Shown: one piece after another, positions 1-7,801 of the stretch | Layout: each line of letters starts with the position of its first letter | Position numbering within the stretch: the first letter of the stretch is position 1 | NCBI GenBank assembly: GCA_937901285.1 | Contig: CALCHI010000414.1 | Coordinates: 1-19,601 of the forward strand | Direction: 5' to 3' | DNA from: UBA8437 sp003445035 | GTDB lineage: Bacteria; Planctomycetota; Planctomycetia; Planctomycetales; Planctomycetaceae | DNA length: 19,601 bases | The notes under the pieces: generated by a model | Told to the model about the DNA's origin: nothing | The model's input: the letters and a program-made list of their open reading frames with translations, nothing else | Database searches by the model: none | Translations under genes and position numbers: made by a program

Positions 1-55
1 CCAGCATCGGTGCGTCATCATCCTCGACCAGCATCGGTGCGTCATCATCCTCGAC
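1..55. repeat. 27-bp exact tandem repeat, two copies, coding
   Basis: Bases 1-27 and 28-54 are identical, and base 55 still matches base 28. On the minus strand in the frame of the HTH gene each unit encodes VEDDDAPML. A degenerate third unit (about 56-82) encodes LDDDEPILI. The array starts at the window edge and may continue outside it. The 27-bp length keeps frame, so copy number can vary without breaking the protein. Confidence 0.9.
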
Positions 56-604
56 GATCAGGATCGGTTCGTCGTCGTCGAGGTCGAGGTCCAGATCCGG
101 GAGCGGCGAGTCATCCTCGGCGGTGTCTGCGACCAGGCGGACATCGCTATCAGATTCGTTCATGTCGGCAAGAATCGGCTCATCGCCAACATCCAGTTGC
201 ACGTCGTCGTCGGAAGCGTCGAGTTCGAGGCTGGGGTCAATCACCAGGCGAACATCGCTGTCGGATGTGTCATCGACGAGCAGGGGCTCGTCGTCGAGCG
301 GCTGTTGAATCAGGGTCGGTTGATCGGCTGTGACCTCGTCGTCGTCGTCGAGCAGCGACGTGGTTCCCGCCGAGTCAAAATCCTCCTCGTCCACTGACAA
401 TTCGACTTCGCCCAAACCACCGTCGACAGACGAGTCGGCCTGCCGGGATCGAGCGAACTCTTCGATGTCCTCGGCCCGGAACTTCCAGGTCCCCCGATCG
501 GCGAATCCTCGAAGTTCACCGTTTCCTCGCAAGCGGTTGATCTCCTCTTGGGGAATCCCCAGGATTTCAACGGTTTCCTCGATGCTGAGATACTTGTTGG
601 CCAT
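1..604 (-). CDS. Helix-turn-helix (excisionase/MerR-like) protein with acidic repeat tail, 3' part missing
   Basis: Reading down from the ATG at 602-604 the frame stays open to the window edge, giving at least 201 residues with no stop, so the C-terminus is outside. Residues 1-57 look like a small winged helix-turn-helix of the excisionase/MerR type: MANKYLSIEETVEILGI, then an 'INRLRGNGELRGF' recognition-like segment and a 'GTWKFRAEDIEEF' wing. DNA binding is inferred from this. From about residue 60 the protein becomes extremely acidic and low in complexity. 'SDSDVRLV' occurs twice, 'DEPILA' and 'DEPLLV' are variants of one phrase, and the visible end is an exact tandem repeat of VEDDDAPML. 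A purine-rich GGTGGAG lies about 11 bases before the ATG. The sulfatase gene diverges from it across about 280 bases (605-887) in which I see no convincing promoter. I recall similar HTH proteins with acidic tails from planctomycetes; the function is unknown. Frame and start are fairly secure. Confidence 0.8.
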   Translation of the reverse strand, partial: MANKYLSIEETVEILGIPQEEINRLRGNGELRGFADRGTWKFRAEDIEEFARSRQADSSVDGGLGEVELSVDEEDFDSAGTTSLLDDDDEVTADQPTLIQQPLDDEPLLVDDTSDSDVRLVIDPSLELDASDDDVQLDVGDEPILADMNESDSDVRLVADTAEDDSPLPDLDLDLDDDEPILIVEDDDAPMLVEDDDAPML

Positions 605-887
605 GATGAAGAGGCTCCACCGAGACGGGACGTAAGCCGTGTCAGAGTAGGGAGTTGTCGTGGGAATCGTCGGAGAACCAGCCGGAACGGCCGACTGCGG
701 CAGGTCGAAGAAAGGAACCCCACCTGCCTGCTGTATTCTAGGTGGCCCCTGCAACGATGCAAGATGATTGGTTGCCAGCGATTGAGAATCCGACCGATGG
801 TAACGATTGTAGCGGCGGACTTGCGTCGGTCGTGGGGGGGTGAGAGACTCCGGATTCGTTCACGTCTCCAGCCCTTGGTGGGAATCG

Positions 888-2357
888 ATGGAACCGGCCA
901 ATCTGCTGTTTGTCCTTTCCGACCAGCACAATCGTGACACGCTTGGTTGCTACGGTCATCCGACGATCCAGACCCCGCACCTGGACGCGTTGGCGGCTCG
1001 CGGTGTCCGTTTCGACGCCGCCTACACGAACTGTCCGATCTGCGTACCGGCCCGTGCCAGCCTGGCCACCGGTGACTACGTGCACCGGATCGGGTACTGG
1101 GACAACGCGTTTCCCTACGACGGCCGCGTGCCCGGCTGGGGTCATCGTCTGCAGGCGGCCGGGCACCGGGTCGATTCGATTGGCAAGCTGCACTACCGCA
1201 GTGTCCAGGATGATGACGGTTTCAGCGACCGGATCGTGCCGTTGAACGTCGTCGACGGAGTCGGCGACGTGATGGGAGCGATCCGTGACGACCCGCCGGT
1301 ACGTGCTGGCATGCGGGGTGGTGTGACCGGGGCAGGGCCGGGGACGTCGACATACATCGACTACGACATCGAGATCGCCGATCGGTCCATCGAGTGGTTG
1401 CGGGACCGTTCGGTCGAGCCAGACACCTCGCCGTGGATGTTGTTCTGCAGTTTCGTGTGTCCGCATCCTCCCTTCATCTCGCCCCCTGATCTTTTCGAGC
1501 TTTATCCGCCGGAGAACATCCCGCTGCCGGTGCAGAATCGTCTCGACGAGCAGCCGCGTCATCCCGCGCTGGAGACATTGAGGCGGACGATGAACTACGA
1601 CGGCCCCTTCAGCGAAGACCAAATCCGGAAGGTCACCGCCGCCTACTACGGCACGTGCACACACCTGGATCGCCAGGTGGGCCGGGTACTCGAAGTTCTT
1701 GAGCAGACAGGGTTGGCCGAGTCGACCCGCATCATCTACACGAGCGATCACGGCGAGAGCATGGGCCGCCGCGGTTTGTGGGGCAAGTTCACGCTCTACG
1801 AGGAATCCGCCGCCGTGCCGCTGATCCTGGCCGGCCCCGAGGTGCCCATCGGGCAATCGACCAACGACCCGGTGACCCTGGTCGACTGCCACCCCACGAT
1901 TCTCGAAGCGGTTGGCGTGGAAGCCGAGAGCGGCGATACCGACCTGCCGGGACGATCGTTGTGGTCGATTGCCGGTGGCGAACCACTGGGCCGGGCGGCT
2001 TTCAGCGAGTACCACGCTGTGGGTACGACACGCGGAAGTTTCATGATCCGTCACGGGGCGCACAAGTACATTCACTACGTCGGCGAAGAGCCCCAGTTGT
2101 TTGATCTCGCCGCCGATCCGTTCGAGACGATCGACCTGGCACACGATCCGAACAGCGTGGAGATTCGAGAGCGGATGGAGGCTTTGCTGGCCGAGATCCT
2201 GGACCCGGACGAGGTCGATGCGAGGGCCAAGGCGGACCAGGCCGCCCTGGTATCCTCTCATGGCGGTCGCGAGGCGGTGCTGTCACGGGGGACATTCGTC
2301 AATTCGCCTGTTCCGGGCGAGGAGCCACGTTTTGAGTCGGGTGATGGACACCAGTGA
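888..2357 (+). CDS. Cytoplasmic type I sulfatase (choline-sulfatase/arylsulfatase-like)
   Basis: 489 residues of the alkaline-phosphatase/sulfatase superfamily, which hydrolyse sulfate esters. The N-terminus holds the metal-site segment 'VLSDQHNRDTLGCYG' (Asp12). Cys52 begins the C-x-P-x-R signature CVPAR (52-56), in which the Cys would be converted to formylglycine. 'TSDHGE' (Asp287-His288) is the second metal segment, followed by 'GLWGKFTLYEE'. The DQ rather than DD at residues 12-13 and the absence of a signal peptide resemble choline-sulfatase and phosphonate-monoesterase-like members more than the secreted sulfatases common in planctomycetes. I chose the ATG at 888 because GGTGGGA lies 6 bases upstream and the metal-binding strand follows directly; the same frame has an earlier GTG at 840. 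The 3' end overlaps the next gene by 14 bases. The substrate cannot be read from sequence; the downstream symporter suggests an imported small sulfate ester. Confidence 0.9.
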   Translation: MEPANLLFVLSDQHNRDTLGCYGHPTIQTPHLDALAARGVRFDAAYTNCPICVPARASLATGDYVHRIGYWDNAFPYDGRVPGWGHRLQAAGHRVDSIGKLHYRSVQDDDGFSDRIVPLNVVDGVGDVMGAIRDDPPVRAGMRGGVTGAGPGTSTYIDYDIEIADRSIEWLRDRSVEPDTSPWMLFCSFVCPHPPFISPPDLFELYPPENIPLPVQNRLDEQPRHPALETLRRTMNYDGPFSEDQIRKVTAAYYGTCTHLDRQVGRVLEVLEQTGLAESTRIIYTSDHGESMGRRGLWGKFTLYEESAAVPLILAGPEVPIGQSTNDPVTLVDCHPTILEAVGVEAESGDTDLPGRSLWSIAGGEPLGRAAFSEYHAVGTTRGSFMIRHGAHKYIHYVGEEPQLFDLAADPFETIDLAHDPNSVEIRERMEALLAEILDPDEVDARAKADQAALVSSHGGREAVLSRGTFVNSPVPGEEPRFESGDGHQ

Positions 2358-2682
2358 GACCGGGGCGGTGCCTCCCATGGGGGATCCCGAGTCGCGGCAC
2401 CTGCGGCAGTGCCTGCGGGAAGCCGGCGTGGTGCTGGGAATGTGGCTGGCGGGATTGGCGTGGACACTGGTGGTGGTGATCGGCTGGGGTTACTTGCCGG
2501 TCTCCGAACGTCCCGAGACCCCCGAATTGATCTGGGGGATGCCGGCGTGGGTGGTCTGGGGACTGTTCGTACCGTGGTTCATCGAGATTGCCGCAGCCTG
2601 GTGGTTCGCTCTCCGGGTGCTCGCCGACGATGATCCCGACCAGGTGATCGGGCCTGATGGTGAGGTGGGGGTGGCACGGTGA
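2344..2682 (+). CDS. YhdT/DUF997-like small membrane protein, symporter partner
   Basis: 112 residues with two hydrophobic helices, about residues 31-54 ('GVVLGMWLAGLAWTLVVVIG') and about 68-95 ('WVVWGLFVPWFIEIAAAWWF'). An acidic tail starts at 'LADDDPD'. Size, two-helix layout, the 'P.W' before helix 2 and the Asp-rich C-terminus match the YhdT (DUF997) family. In E. coli yhdT lies directly upstream of panF, and here too a PanF-like symporter follows. The assignment rests on pattern and synteny. The start at 2344 sits inside the sulfatase gene; an in-frame ATG at 2377 is a credible alternative because the first eleven residues are unremarkable. The stop overlaps the symporter start by four bases (GTGA), implying translational coupling and probably near-equal expression. 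Confidence 0.75.
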   Translation: MDTSETGAVPPMGDPESRHLRQCLREAGVVLGMWLAGLAWTLVVVIGWGYLPVSERPETPELIWGMPAWVVWGLFVPWFIEIAAAWWFALRVLADDDPDQVIGPDGEVGVAR

Positions 2683-4301
2683 CCGGACTGCTTGCCCAGC
2701 AACCGTGGTACCATCTCGGACAGCGGGACTTCGCGATCCTGGTCCCCTTCGGGCTGTTCATGCTCGGAGTGGCCGTGATCACGGTGCTCTCGCACCGTCA
2801 CCAGAAGACCGGAGATTTTCGTTCCGAGTATTACGTGGCGGACCGCAGCTTCGGGACCTGGGTGCTGGCGATGTCGTGGGTGGCGACGATGGCCAGTGGA
2901 GGCAGTTTCCTGGGCTACCCCTCTCTGGTGTACTCTTACGGCTGGAGCATGGCCTTCTGGGTCAGCGGTTCGATAGTGACCGCGGTGGTCGGGTTGGGAA
3001 TCGTCGGTAAGAGGATCAATCGGTTGGCACGTCGGACCGGTGCGCTGACGCTGGTCGACCTGCTGAGAGACCGGTTCGGGTCGCATGCGGTGGGTGTGAC
3101 TTACTCGATGGTGATCCTGGTCACGACCAGTGTCTACCTGATCGCCCAGTTCGTCGCAGGTGCGAGGATTCTCGAGAATCTGCTCGAGACCAGCTACGCG
3201 ATGGGGCTACTGCTGTTTGCCGTCTCGGTGGTGGCCTACACCACCGTCGGTGGGTTCCGGGCCGTGGCCTGGACCGACACGCTGCAGGGTATCGTGATGA
3301 TCATCGGGGTCGTGCTGCTGGTTCCCCTGGCCCTGTCGGCTGTCGGCGGCCTGGAACGGGCGACCCTGACCGGTGAGAGGTCGCAGGCGGTGCGAGTGGA
3401 TCCCGAGGCGGCCGAGCACGGGGTGGAGACCGAGCGTCACGCGTACCTGTATCCGCCCGGTCCACGGAAACACACCGAACCCGGAGACGATCGGATGGGC
3501 GGGATGTTCCTGCCGTTTGGCATGGGGCTGTCGTTGTTCCTGATCCGCTCGCTGGGAGCGCTGATGATGCCCACGACGGTGCCGCGAATGTTGGCCTTCC
3601 GCGATACCAAGGCCTTGAGACGGGCGCTGATCGTACTGGCTCCGTACTTCCTGCTGATGTACGGCAGCAGCCTGATCACGATGAACTGTGCACACTCGCT
3701 GGGAATCAACCTGCCGCCGGGAAAGTCCGATCAGGCGATGCCGGCCCTGGCCCGGAAACTGGTTGAACTCGATGTTGCGCCGGCGATGTTGGCCGGCCTG
3801 CTGATTGCTGCCCCATTTGCCGCGGTCATGTCGACGGTCGATTCGGCGCTGCTGGTCATCAGTGCCAGCGTGGTACGAGACCTGATCGAGAAGTCCTTTG
3901 GTGTTCAACTGTCGGATAACGGTGTCAGGCGGCTGAGTTATTCGGTGACCGCCCTGGCCGGGGCGGGGGTCTTTGCCGGGGCATTGATGATTGAGCCGAG
4001 TTTTCTGCAACCGCTGGTGATTCACTACGTTGGCGGGTCGGCCTCGGCACTGTTCTGGCCGGGGCTGGCGACGCTGTTCTGGCGACGGGCGACAGCATCG
4101 GGTGTGACCGCGGGGCTGGCCGGCGGAGGCGTGGTCTATATTGCGGCGATCTTCGTCCTCAAACCCCTGTTCGATCCCATTGTCCCACTGCATGCGTTCG
4201 TTTACGGTTTTGTGGGTTCGGCCGCGCTGGTCGCCGTCGTCAGCCTGTGCACACGGGGGCAGGACGAAGAACAACTGGCACCGTACTTCGGGCGGAGCTA
4301 G
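2679..4301 (+). CDS. Sodium:solute symporter (SSS family, PanF-like)
   Basis: 540-residue inner-membrane transporter with about 13 hydrophobic segments. Family hallmarks are 'GDFRSEYYVADRSFG' near residue 48, 'GGFRAVAWTDTLQG' at 191-204 (the SSS signature) and 'MSTVDSALL' starting at Met384, the helix that supplies Na+ ligands in characterised members. These make Na+-coupled solute uptake very likely; the solute is unknown. PanF (pantothenate) is the closest remembered relative because of the YhdT-like partner, but the sulfatase upstream argues for a sulfated or related organic solute. A hydrophilic loop of about 45 residues (roughly 230-275, rich in charge and Pro) interrupts the membrane region and looks longer than usual. 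The start is GTG at 2679, with GGTGGGGG a few bases upstream inside the preceding gene and a four-base overlap with its stop. Confidence 0.9.
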   Translation: MTGLLAQQPWYHLGQRDFAILVPFGLFMLGVAVITVLSHRHQKTGDFRSEYYVADRSFGTWVLAMSWVATMASGGSFLGYPSLVYSYGWSMAFWVSGSIVTAVVGLGIVGKRINRLARRTGALTLVDLLRDRFGSHAVGVTYSMVILVTTSVYLIAQFVAGARILENLLETSYAMGLLLFAVSVVAYTTVGGFRAVAWTDTLQGIVMIIGVVLLVPLALSAVGGLERATLTGERSQAVRVDPEAAEHGVETERHAYLYPPGPRKHTEPGDDRMGGMFLPFGMGLSLFLIRSLGALMMPTTVPRMLAFRDTKALRRALIVLAPYFLLMYGSSLITMNCAHSLGINLPPGKSDQAMPALARKLVELDVAPAMLAGLLIAAPFAAVMSTVDSALLVISASVVRDLIEKSFGVQLSDNGVRRLSYSVTALAGAGVFAGALMIEPSFLQPLVIHYVGGSASALFWPGLATLFWRRATASGVTAGLAGGGVVYIAAIFVLKPLFDPIVPLHAFVYGFVGSAALVAVVSLCTRGQDEEQLAPYFGRS

Positions 4302-4314
4302 AGGTTGGTGGAAC

Positions 4315-4326
4315 TGCTTGCAAGCA
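4315..4326. other. 12-bp perfect palindrome in leader of lipoyl-protein gene
   Basis: TGCTTGCAAGCA is a perfect inverted repeat in the 110-base gap between the symporter stop and the GcvH-like gene. Flanking GGAACTG (4310-4316) and CAGTTTC (4336-4342) can also pair with one G-T wobble, so the transcript could fold into a larger stem. There is no U-run, so it is not a typical intrinsic terminator. An operator or leader structure for the downstream operon is possible but unproven. Confidence 0.3.
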
Positions 4327-4411
4327 CCGCGGGCACAGTTTCTACTAGCAGCACTCCCTGGGGATGGCTTTTCGGCTAACTCCGTCACTTTCCTCGAATT
4401 CTCTATCCCTC

Positions 4412-4861
4412 ATGGCCGACGATCTGGTCTTCATGATGGGTGAATTCGAAGCGCTGGTGCCGGGGGACCGACGGTACGCAGAGAACCACCTCTGGCTTCA
4501 GGAAGATGGCGATGGCCTGAAGGTGGGACTGACGTCCTACGCGGTTCGCCTGTTGCAGGATGTGTACTTTCTGGACTGGACCGTCGATCCTCACACGAAT
4601 GTGGTGGCCCGGCAGGAGATAGGAGAGATCGAGAGCTCGAAGGCCGTTTCGAGCCTGTTTGCCCCGGTGGACGGACAGGTGATGGAATTCAACGAGGTTC
4701 CACTCGAGGACCCTTCAGCAATCAACACCGCCGGTTACGGGGATGGTTGGCTGTATCGGTTTCGGACGGAAGCCACATTGCTCGATCCACAGGAATACCT
4801 CGCGGTACTCGACAGTGGCTGGGAAGACACCCAGCGGATGATCAAGGGGCAACTCAACTGA
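4412..4861 (+). CDS. GcvH-like lipoyl-carrier protein
   Basis: 149 residues (about 20 longer than E. coli GcvH) with a biotinyl/lipoyl fold. 'RYAENHLWLQ' is the usual GcvH entry strand, 'VGLTSYAVRLLQDVYFLDW' the next hairpin, and 'IESSKAVSSLFAPVDGQV' carries the lipoyl-acceptor Lys77. 'ALEDPSAIN'-type and 'GDGWLYRF' segments complete the domain; the actual text of the first is VPLEDPSAIN. In the glycine cleavage system H protein shuttles an aminomethyl group; in some bacteria paralogues (for example LbpA of the sHdr sulfur pathway) serve other redox systems. No gcvT or gcvP is nearby, so I favour a specialised paralogue. The start is uncertain: ATG 4412 gives MADDLVFMMGEF, but ATGs at 4364, 4433 and 4436 are in frame and none has a clear Shine-Dalgarno site. 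The stop shares one base with the next ATG (TGATG), so the Fe-S protein is translationally coupled to it. Confidence 0.85.
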   Translation: MADDLVFMMGEFEALVPGDRRYAENHLWLQEDGDGLKVGLTSYAVRLLQDVYFLDWTVDPHTNVVARQEIGEIESSKAVSSLFAPVDGQVMEFNEVPLEDPSAINTAGYGDGWLYRFRTEATLLDPQEYLAVLDSGWEDTQRMIKGQLN

Positions 4862-5856
4862 TGGCCGCAAAGTCGCTGACCGTCGTCGTCTCGCAATCTC
4901 CGAGCAAGAATCCCGCGAAGCGGCATCTTGAAGAGGAGTTGGTAGCGGCGTTGATGCTCGATGAGACTGTCGACGTGGCTGTCGTTCCACATCTCTACAA
5001 CCTCGACGCCGGTCATTCCGGGACCATGTTCCTGCAGTCAATGCGGGGGCACCTGGTGGTGTTGAGCTGGATGTATCCCCGTGCAGCCCACTGGCTGCTC
5101 GATCGAGCCGGCATCAAGGGGCACCAGGGAGAAACGCTGCTCGAGGATCCCGACGAGGACGAAGATGTCGAGATCCCCGAACCGCAGGGGATCGGCGGTG
5201 TCGAACTGCCCGATCGAAATGTCTATTGCCTGGACCTGGGAGTCGATTCTGACCCGCAGGTGTTTCTCGAGGAGATCTCCCGGATCGTCGGAGAACTCAC
5301 CGTCGAAACCGTCGAATTGATGGACTGGATCTCGGGGTCGCCCGAGCAGGGACAACTCGAACGGTATCTCGACCCGCTGTCGGTGTTGACCGGGGAGAGC
5401 GATGTTGAACCGGTCAAGCGGCGGTGGTATCCGGTGATCGATTACGAGCGATGCACCAACTGCATGGAGTGCATCGATTTCTGCCTGTTCGGTGTCTACG
5501 GTGTCGACAACTTCGAACGGATCCTGGTTGAGCAGCAGGACAACTGCAAGAAGGGGTGCCCGGCGTGCAGCCGGGTCTGTCCGGAAAACGCGATCGTATT
5601 TCCCCAGCACAAGGAGCCGGCTGTCGCCGGGGCGCTGGGAGACGTCGGGGCTTTGAAGATCGATCTCTCTCGCCTCTTCGGTAGCACCTCGGGAATTGAT
5701 ACGGCGGTTGCCGAACGCGATGTCGAACTGTTGCGCGACGGTCGCGATGCGGTGGGTGCCGATGTCGGAATGCCCAAGCGGCAGGCCGACCGAGACTCGA
5801 CCAAGCGGGATGATCTCGATGACCTCTTCGATGGTCTCGACGCCATGAATCTCTGA
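4861..5856 (+). CDS. 2[4Fe-4S] ferredoxin-domain protein with unrecognised N-terminal domain
   Basis: 331 residues, no signal peptide or membrane helix. Residues 198-241 contain a bacterial-type two-cluster ferredoxin: Cys198-x2-Cys201-x2-Cys204-x3-Cys208, then Cys229-x3-Cys233-x2-Cys236-x3-Cys240-Pro. Spacing in the second site is one residue wider than canonical, and Pro after Cys208 is replaced by Leu. Residues 1-100 look alpha/beta ('TVVVSQSPSKNPAKRHLEEEL', 'VDVAVVPHLYNL', 'GHLVVLSWMYPRAAHWLLD') and I do not recognise the family. Residues 100-125 are an acidic linker. The last 60 residues are charged and end in 'DDLDDLFDGLDAMNL', which could be a docking tail. Start ATG 4861 overlaps the stop of the lipoyl-carrier gene by one base, so the two products are probably made together. 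An electron-transfer partner of the lipoyl protein is a reasonable inference. Confidence 0.85.
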   Translation: MAAKSLTVVVSQSPSKNPAKRHLEEELVAALMLDETVDVAVVPHLYNLDAGHSGTMFLQSMRGHLVVLSWMYPRAAHWLLDRAGIKGHQGETLLEDPDEDEDVEIPEPQGIGGVELPDRNVYCLDLGVDSDPQVFLEEISRIVGELTVETVELMDWISGSPEQGQLERYLDPLSVLTGESDVEPVKRRWYPVIDYERCTNCMECIDFCLFGVYGVDNFERILVEQQDNCKKGCPACSRVCPENAIVFPQHKEPAVAGALGDVGALKIDLSRLFGSTSGIDTAVAERDVELLRDGRDAVGADVGMPKRQADRDSTKRDDLDDLFDGLDAMNL

Positions 5857-5886
5857 GCGACTGCCTCGCCGGCACAGGGCCCTGCG

Positions 5887-7776
5887 ATGACTTCTGGTGC
5901 CCTCGACGACGTTTTGATCCAACGGCTGGTTGCGGCCGAGCGGGTTGCCTGTGAGGGTTTGCTGGCGGAACGTGTGGACCAGGGCACCTGGGTCGGACAA
6001 CTCTCGACATCGGCTCTCTCGACCGCCACGGCCACGCTGGCGATCGACTTGTACATCCGTTCGGGTGGGGCGAATGGCCAAGCGGAATCGCTCGGGCGAC
6101 TTGTTGAGGCTGGTCGCGACTGGCTGCTGGCTCACCAGAACGACGATGGTGGTTGGGGCGACACGGTGCTGAGCTTCAGCAACATCTCCACCACGATGCT
6201 GGCCCATGCCACGTTGACCGCGGTGGCGGTTCCCGGGTCGGCAGCTGTAGCCGAACAACGGACGCTGGTGCTGGAGCGGGCCGCGCGGTACATCGAGCGA
6301 GTCGGTGGCGTCGATGCGGTCCTGGCTCGCTACGGTCGGGACCGGACCTTCTCGGTGCCCATTTTGACCCACTGTGCACTGGCGGGGCTGGTTGACTGGC
6401 GACGGGTGATCCCCCTGCCGTTTGAACTGGCGGCCGTACCACACCGGTTCTTCAAGACCCTGCGGCTGCCGGTGGTCAGTTATGCCCTGCCGGCGTTGAT
6501 CGCGATCGGGCTGGTCCGTTTTCATGCCCGGCGGCCGAGAAATCCGCTGGTCCGGATGGTTCGCTGGCTCGTCGGTGGACGTGTGCTACGGGTTCTCGAG
6601 TCGATTCAGCCGAGCAACGGGGGCTTCCTGGAGGCCGCTCCGCTGACGAGTTTCGTGACGATGAGCCTGGTGGGGTGCGGATTGGTCGATCATGCGGTCA
6701 CACGCCGAGGGATCGACTTTCTTGCTGACTCGGTCCGGGAAGATGGCAGCTGGCCGATTGATTCGAACCTGGCGACGTGGGTCACGACGCTGTCTGCCAA
6801 CGCGTTGGGAGAGCGGTTGTCAGGGGACGCTCGCGAGCCGGTCCGGGGGTGGTTGCTGGGTCAGCAGTACCGGGAGGTGCATCCGTACACGAATGCCGAT
6901 CCTGGTGGCTGGTCGTGGACCGATTTGCCCGGCGGAGTACCCGATGTCGACGACACCCCGGGCGCGGTGTTGGCGTTGTTGGGAGGCAGCGGGGCGGAGC
7001 TCGAAGAGGTGGCCGAATCGGTCAAGGCTGCGGCTGACTGGCTGTTGTCTGTGCAGAACCGTGACGGGGGCTGGCCCACCTTCTGCCGTGGCTGGGGCAC
7101 TCTGCCGTTTGATCGCTCGTCTTCGGACATCACCGCTCACACGTTGCGGGCACTGATGGCGACAGCGGCGCGTCTGCCGCTGGAGCGTGAGCGGTTTGAC
7201 GATGCGATCCGTCGGGGATTCAACTTTCTCAGGCGGCAACAGCGAGACGATGGAGCGTGGGTCCCGTTGTGGTTTGGCAACCAGCATGCCAATGACGAGC
7301 AGAACCCGGTGTATGGCACGGCGCGGGTGCTGGCCGCCTGGCGGGCCGCGGGATTGGAGGCCGACACGAGTGCGGTGCGAGGCCGGGAGTGGCTGGCCGG
7401 AGTCCAGAATTTCGACGGTGGATGGGGTGGAGATGCCGATACGCCTTCCAGTGTCGAGGAAACCGCGTTGGCAGTCGAGGCGTTGCTGGAGCGGGTTCCC
7501 GGAGAAGCGAAGGGGACGTGGACTGGCCTGATTGACGAGCGATCAGACCCAAAAAATGCCGAAAAACAATTGGCTGGCGGTATCGAATGGTTAATCGATC
7601 GTGTGGAAACCGGTACATGGACCAAAAGCAGCCCGATCGGTTTTTATTTTGCGAGATTATGGTATTTTGAGAAGCTCTACCCACTGATATTCACGGTTGC
7701 CGCACTGCGCCGGGCCTGTCTGGTCGCAGGGGTTGCCGAGAGGTCACCGACGGAAAAACGGCCTGCGGGCACATAA
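5887..7776 (+). CDS. Squalene-hopene-cyclase family class II terpene cyclase
   Basis: 629 residues with the alpha-barrel QW repeats of prenyltransferase/squalene cyclases: 'QNDDGGW' at 84-90, 'QPSNGGF' at 241-247, 'QNRDGGW' at 390-396, 'QQRDDGAW' at 451-458 and 'QNFDGGW' at 507-513. The catalytic acid motif D-x-D-D is present as DVDD (353-356) followed by Thr, as in squalene-hopene cyclases, so protonation-driven cyclisation is expected. A Pro-rich hydrophobic stretch (about 180-215) corresponds to the monotopic membrane-dipping region. The C-terminus 'FYFARLWYFEKLYPLIF' fits the family end. Whether the substrate is squalene or another polyprenyl compound cannot be read. ATG 5887 has AGGG seven bases upstream and lies 30 bases after the Fe-S gene. 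The stretch from about 7548 to 7685 is far more A/T-rich than the rest. The DUF116-prenyl synthase gene follows after 25 bases. Confidence 0.9.
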   Translation: MTSGALDDVLIQRLVAAERVACEGLLAERVDQGTWVGQLSTSALSTATATLAIDLYIRSGGANGQAESLGRLVEAGRDWLLAHQNDDGGWGDTVLSFSNISTTMLAHATLTAVAVPGSAAVAEQRTLVLERAARYIERVGGVDAVLARYGRDRTFSVPILTHCALAGLVDWRRVIPLPFELAAVPHRFFKTLRLPVVSYALPALIAIGLVRFHARRPRNPLVRMVRWLVGGRVLRVLESIQPSNGGFLEAAPLTSFVTMSLVGCGLVDHAVTRRGIDFLADSVREDGSWPIDSNLATWVTTLSANALGERLSGDAREPVRGWLLGQQYREVHPYTNADPGGWSWTDLPGGVPDVDDTPGAVLALLGGSGAELEEVAESVKAAADWLLSVQNRDGGWPTFCRGWGTLPFDRSSSDITAHTLRALMATAARLPLERERFDDAIRRGFNFLRRQQRDDGAWVPLWFGNQHANDEQNPVYGTARVLAAWRAAGLEADTSAVRGREWLAGVQNFDGGWGGDADTPSSVEETALAVEALLERVPGEAKGTWTGLIDERSDPKNAEKQLAGGIEWLIDRVETGTWTKSSPIGFYFARLWYFEKLYPLIFTVAALRRACLVAGVAERSPTEKRPAGT

Positions 7777-7790
7777 CCGGCGGTGAATAC

Positions 7791-7795
7791 AGGAG
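7791..7795 (+). promoter_or_regulatory. Shine-Dalgarno site fixing a GTG start
   Basis: AGGAG lies six bases before the GTG at 7802. It sets the start of the DUF116-polyprenyl synthase gene, which has no nearby in-frame ATG. Confidence 0.75.
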
Positions 7796-7801
7796 TTCCG
7801 A

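Noticed and set aside
806..811. TACAAT on the minus strand, possible -10 for the HTH gene
   Set aside because: No -35-like hexamer at 16-18 bases and it would give a leader of nearly 200 bases.
738..2261. A 507-codon open frame on the minus strand opposite the sulfatase
   Set aside because: It mirrors the sulfatase codons, has no recognisable domain and is rich in Arg/His/Val as expected for an antisense frame in GC-rich DNA.
3207..4388. Long minus-strand open frame opposite the symporter
   Set aside because: Gln/Arg/His-rich composition, no domain; the plus strand has a clear SSS transporter.
4412..4861. Glycine cleavage H protein proper (gcvH)
   Set aside because: No gcvT or gcvP nearby, longer than usual, and coupled to a ferredoxin-like gene; a specialised paralogue fits better, though this cannot be settled from one window.
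5038..6525. Long minus-strand open frame spanning the Fe-S and cyclase genes
   Set aside because: It crosses two well-supported genes on the other strand and shows no motif.
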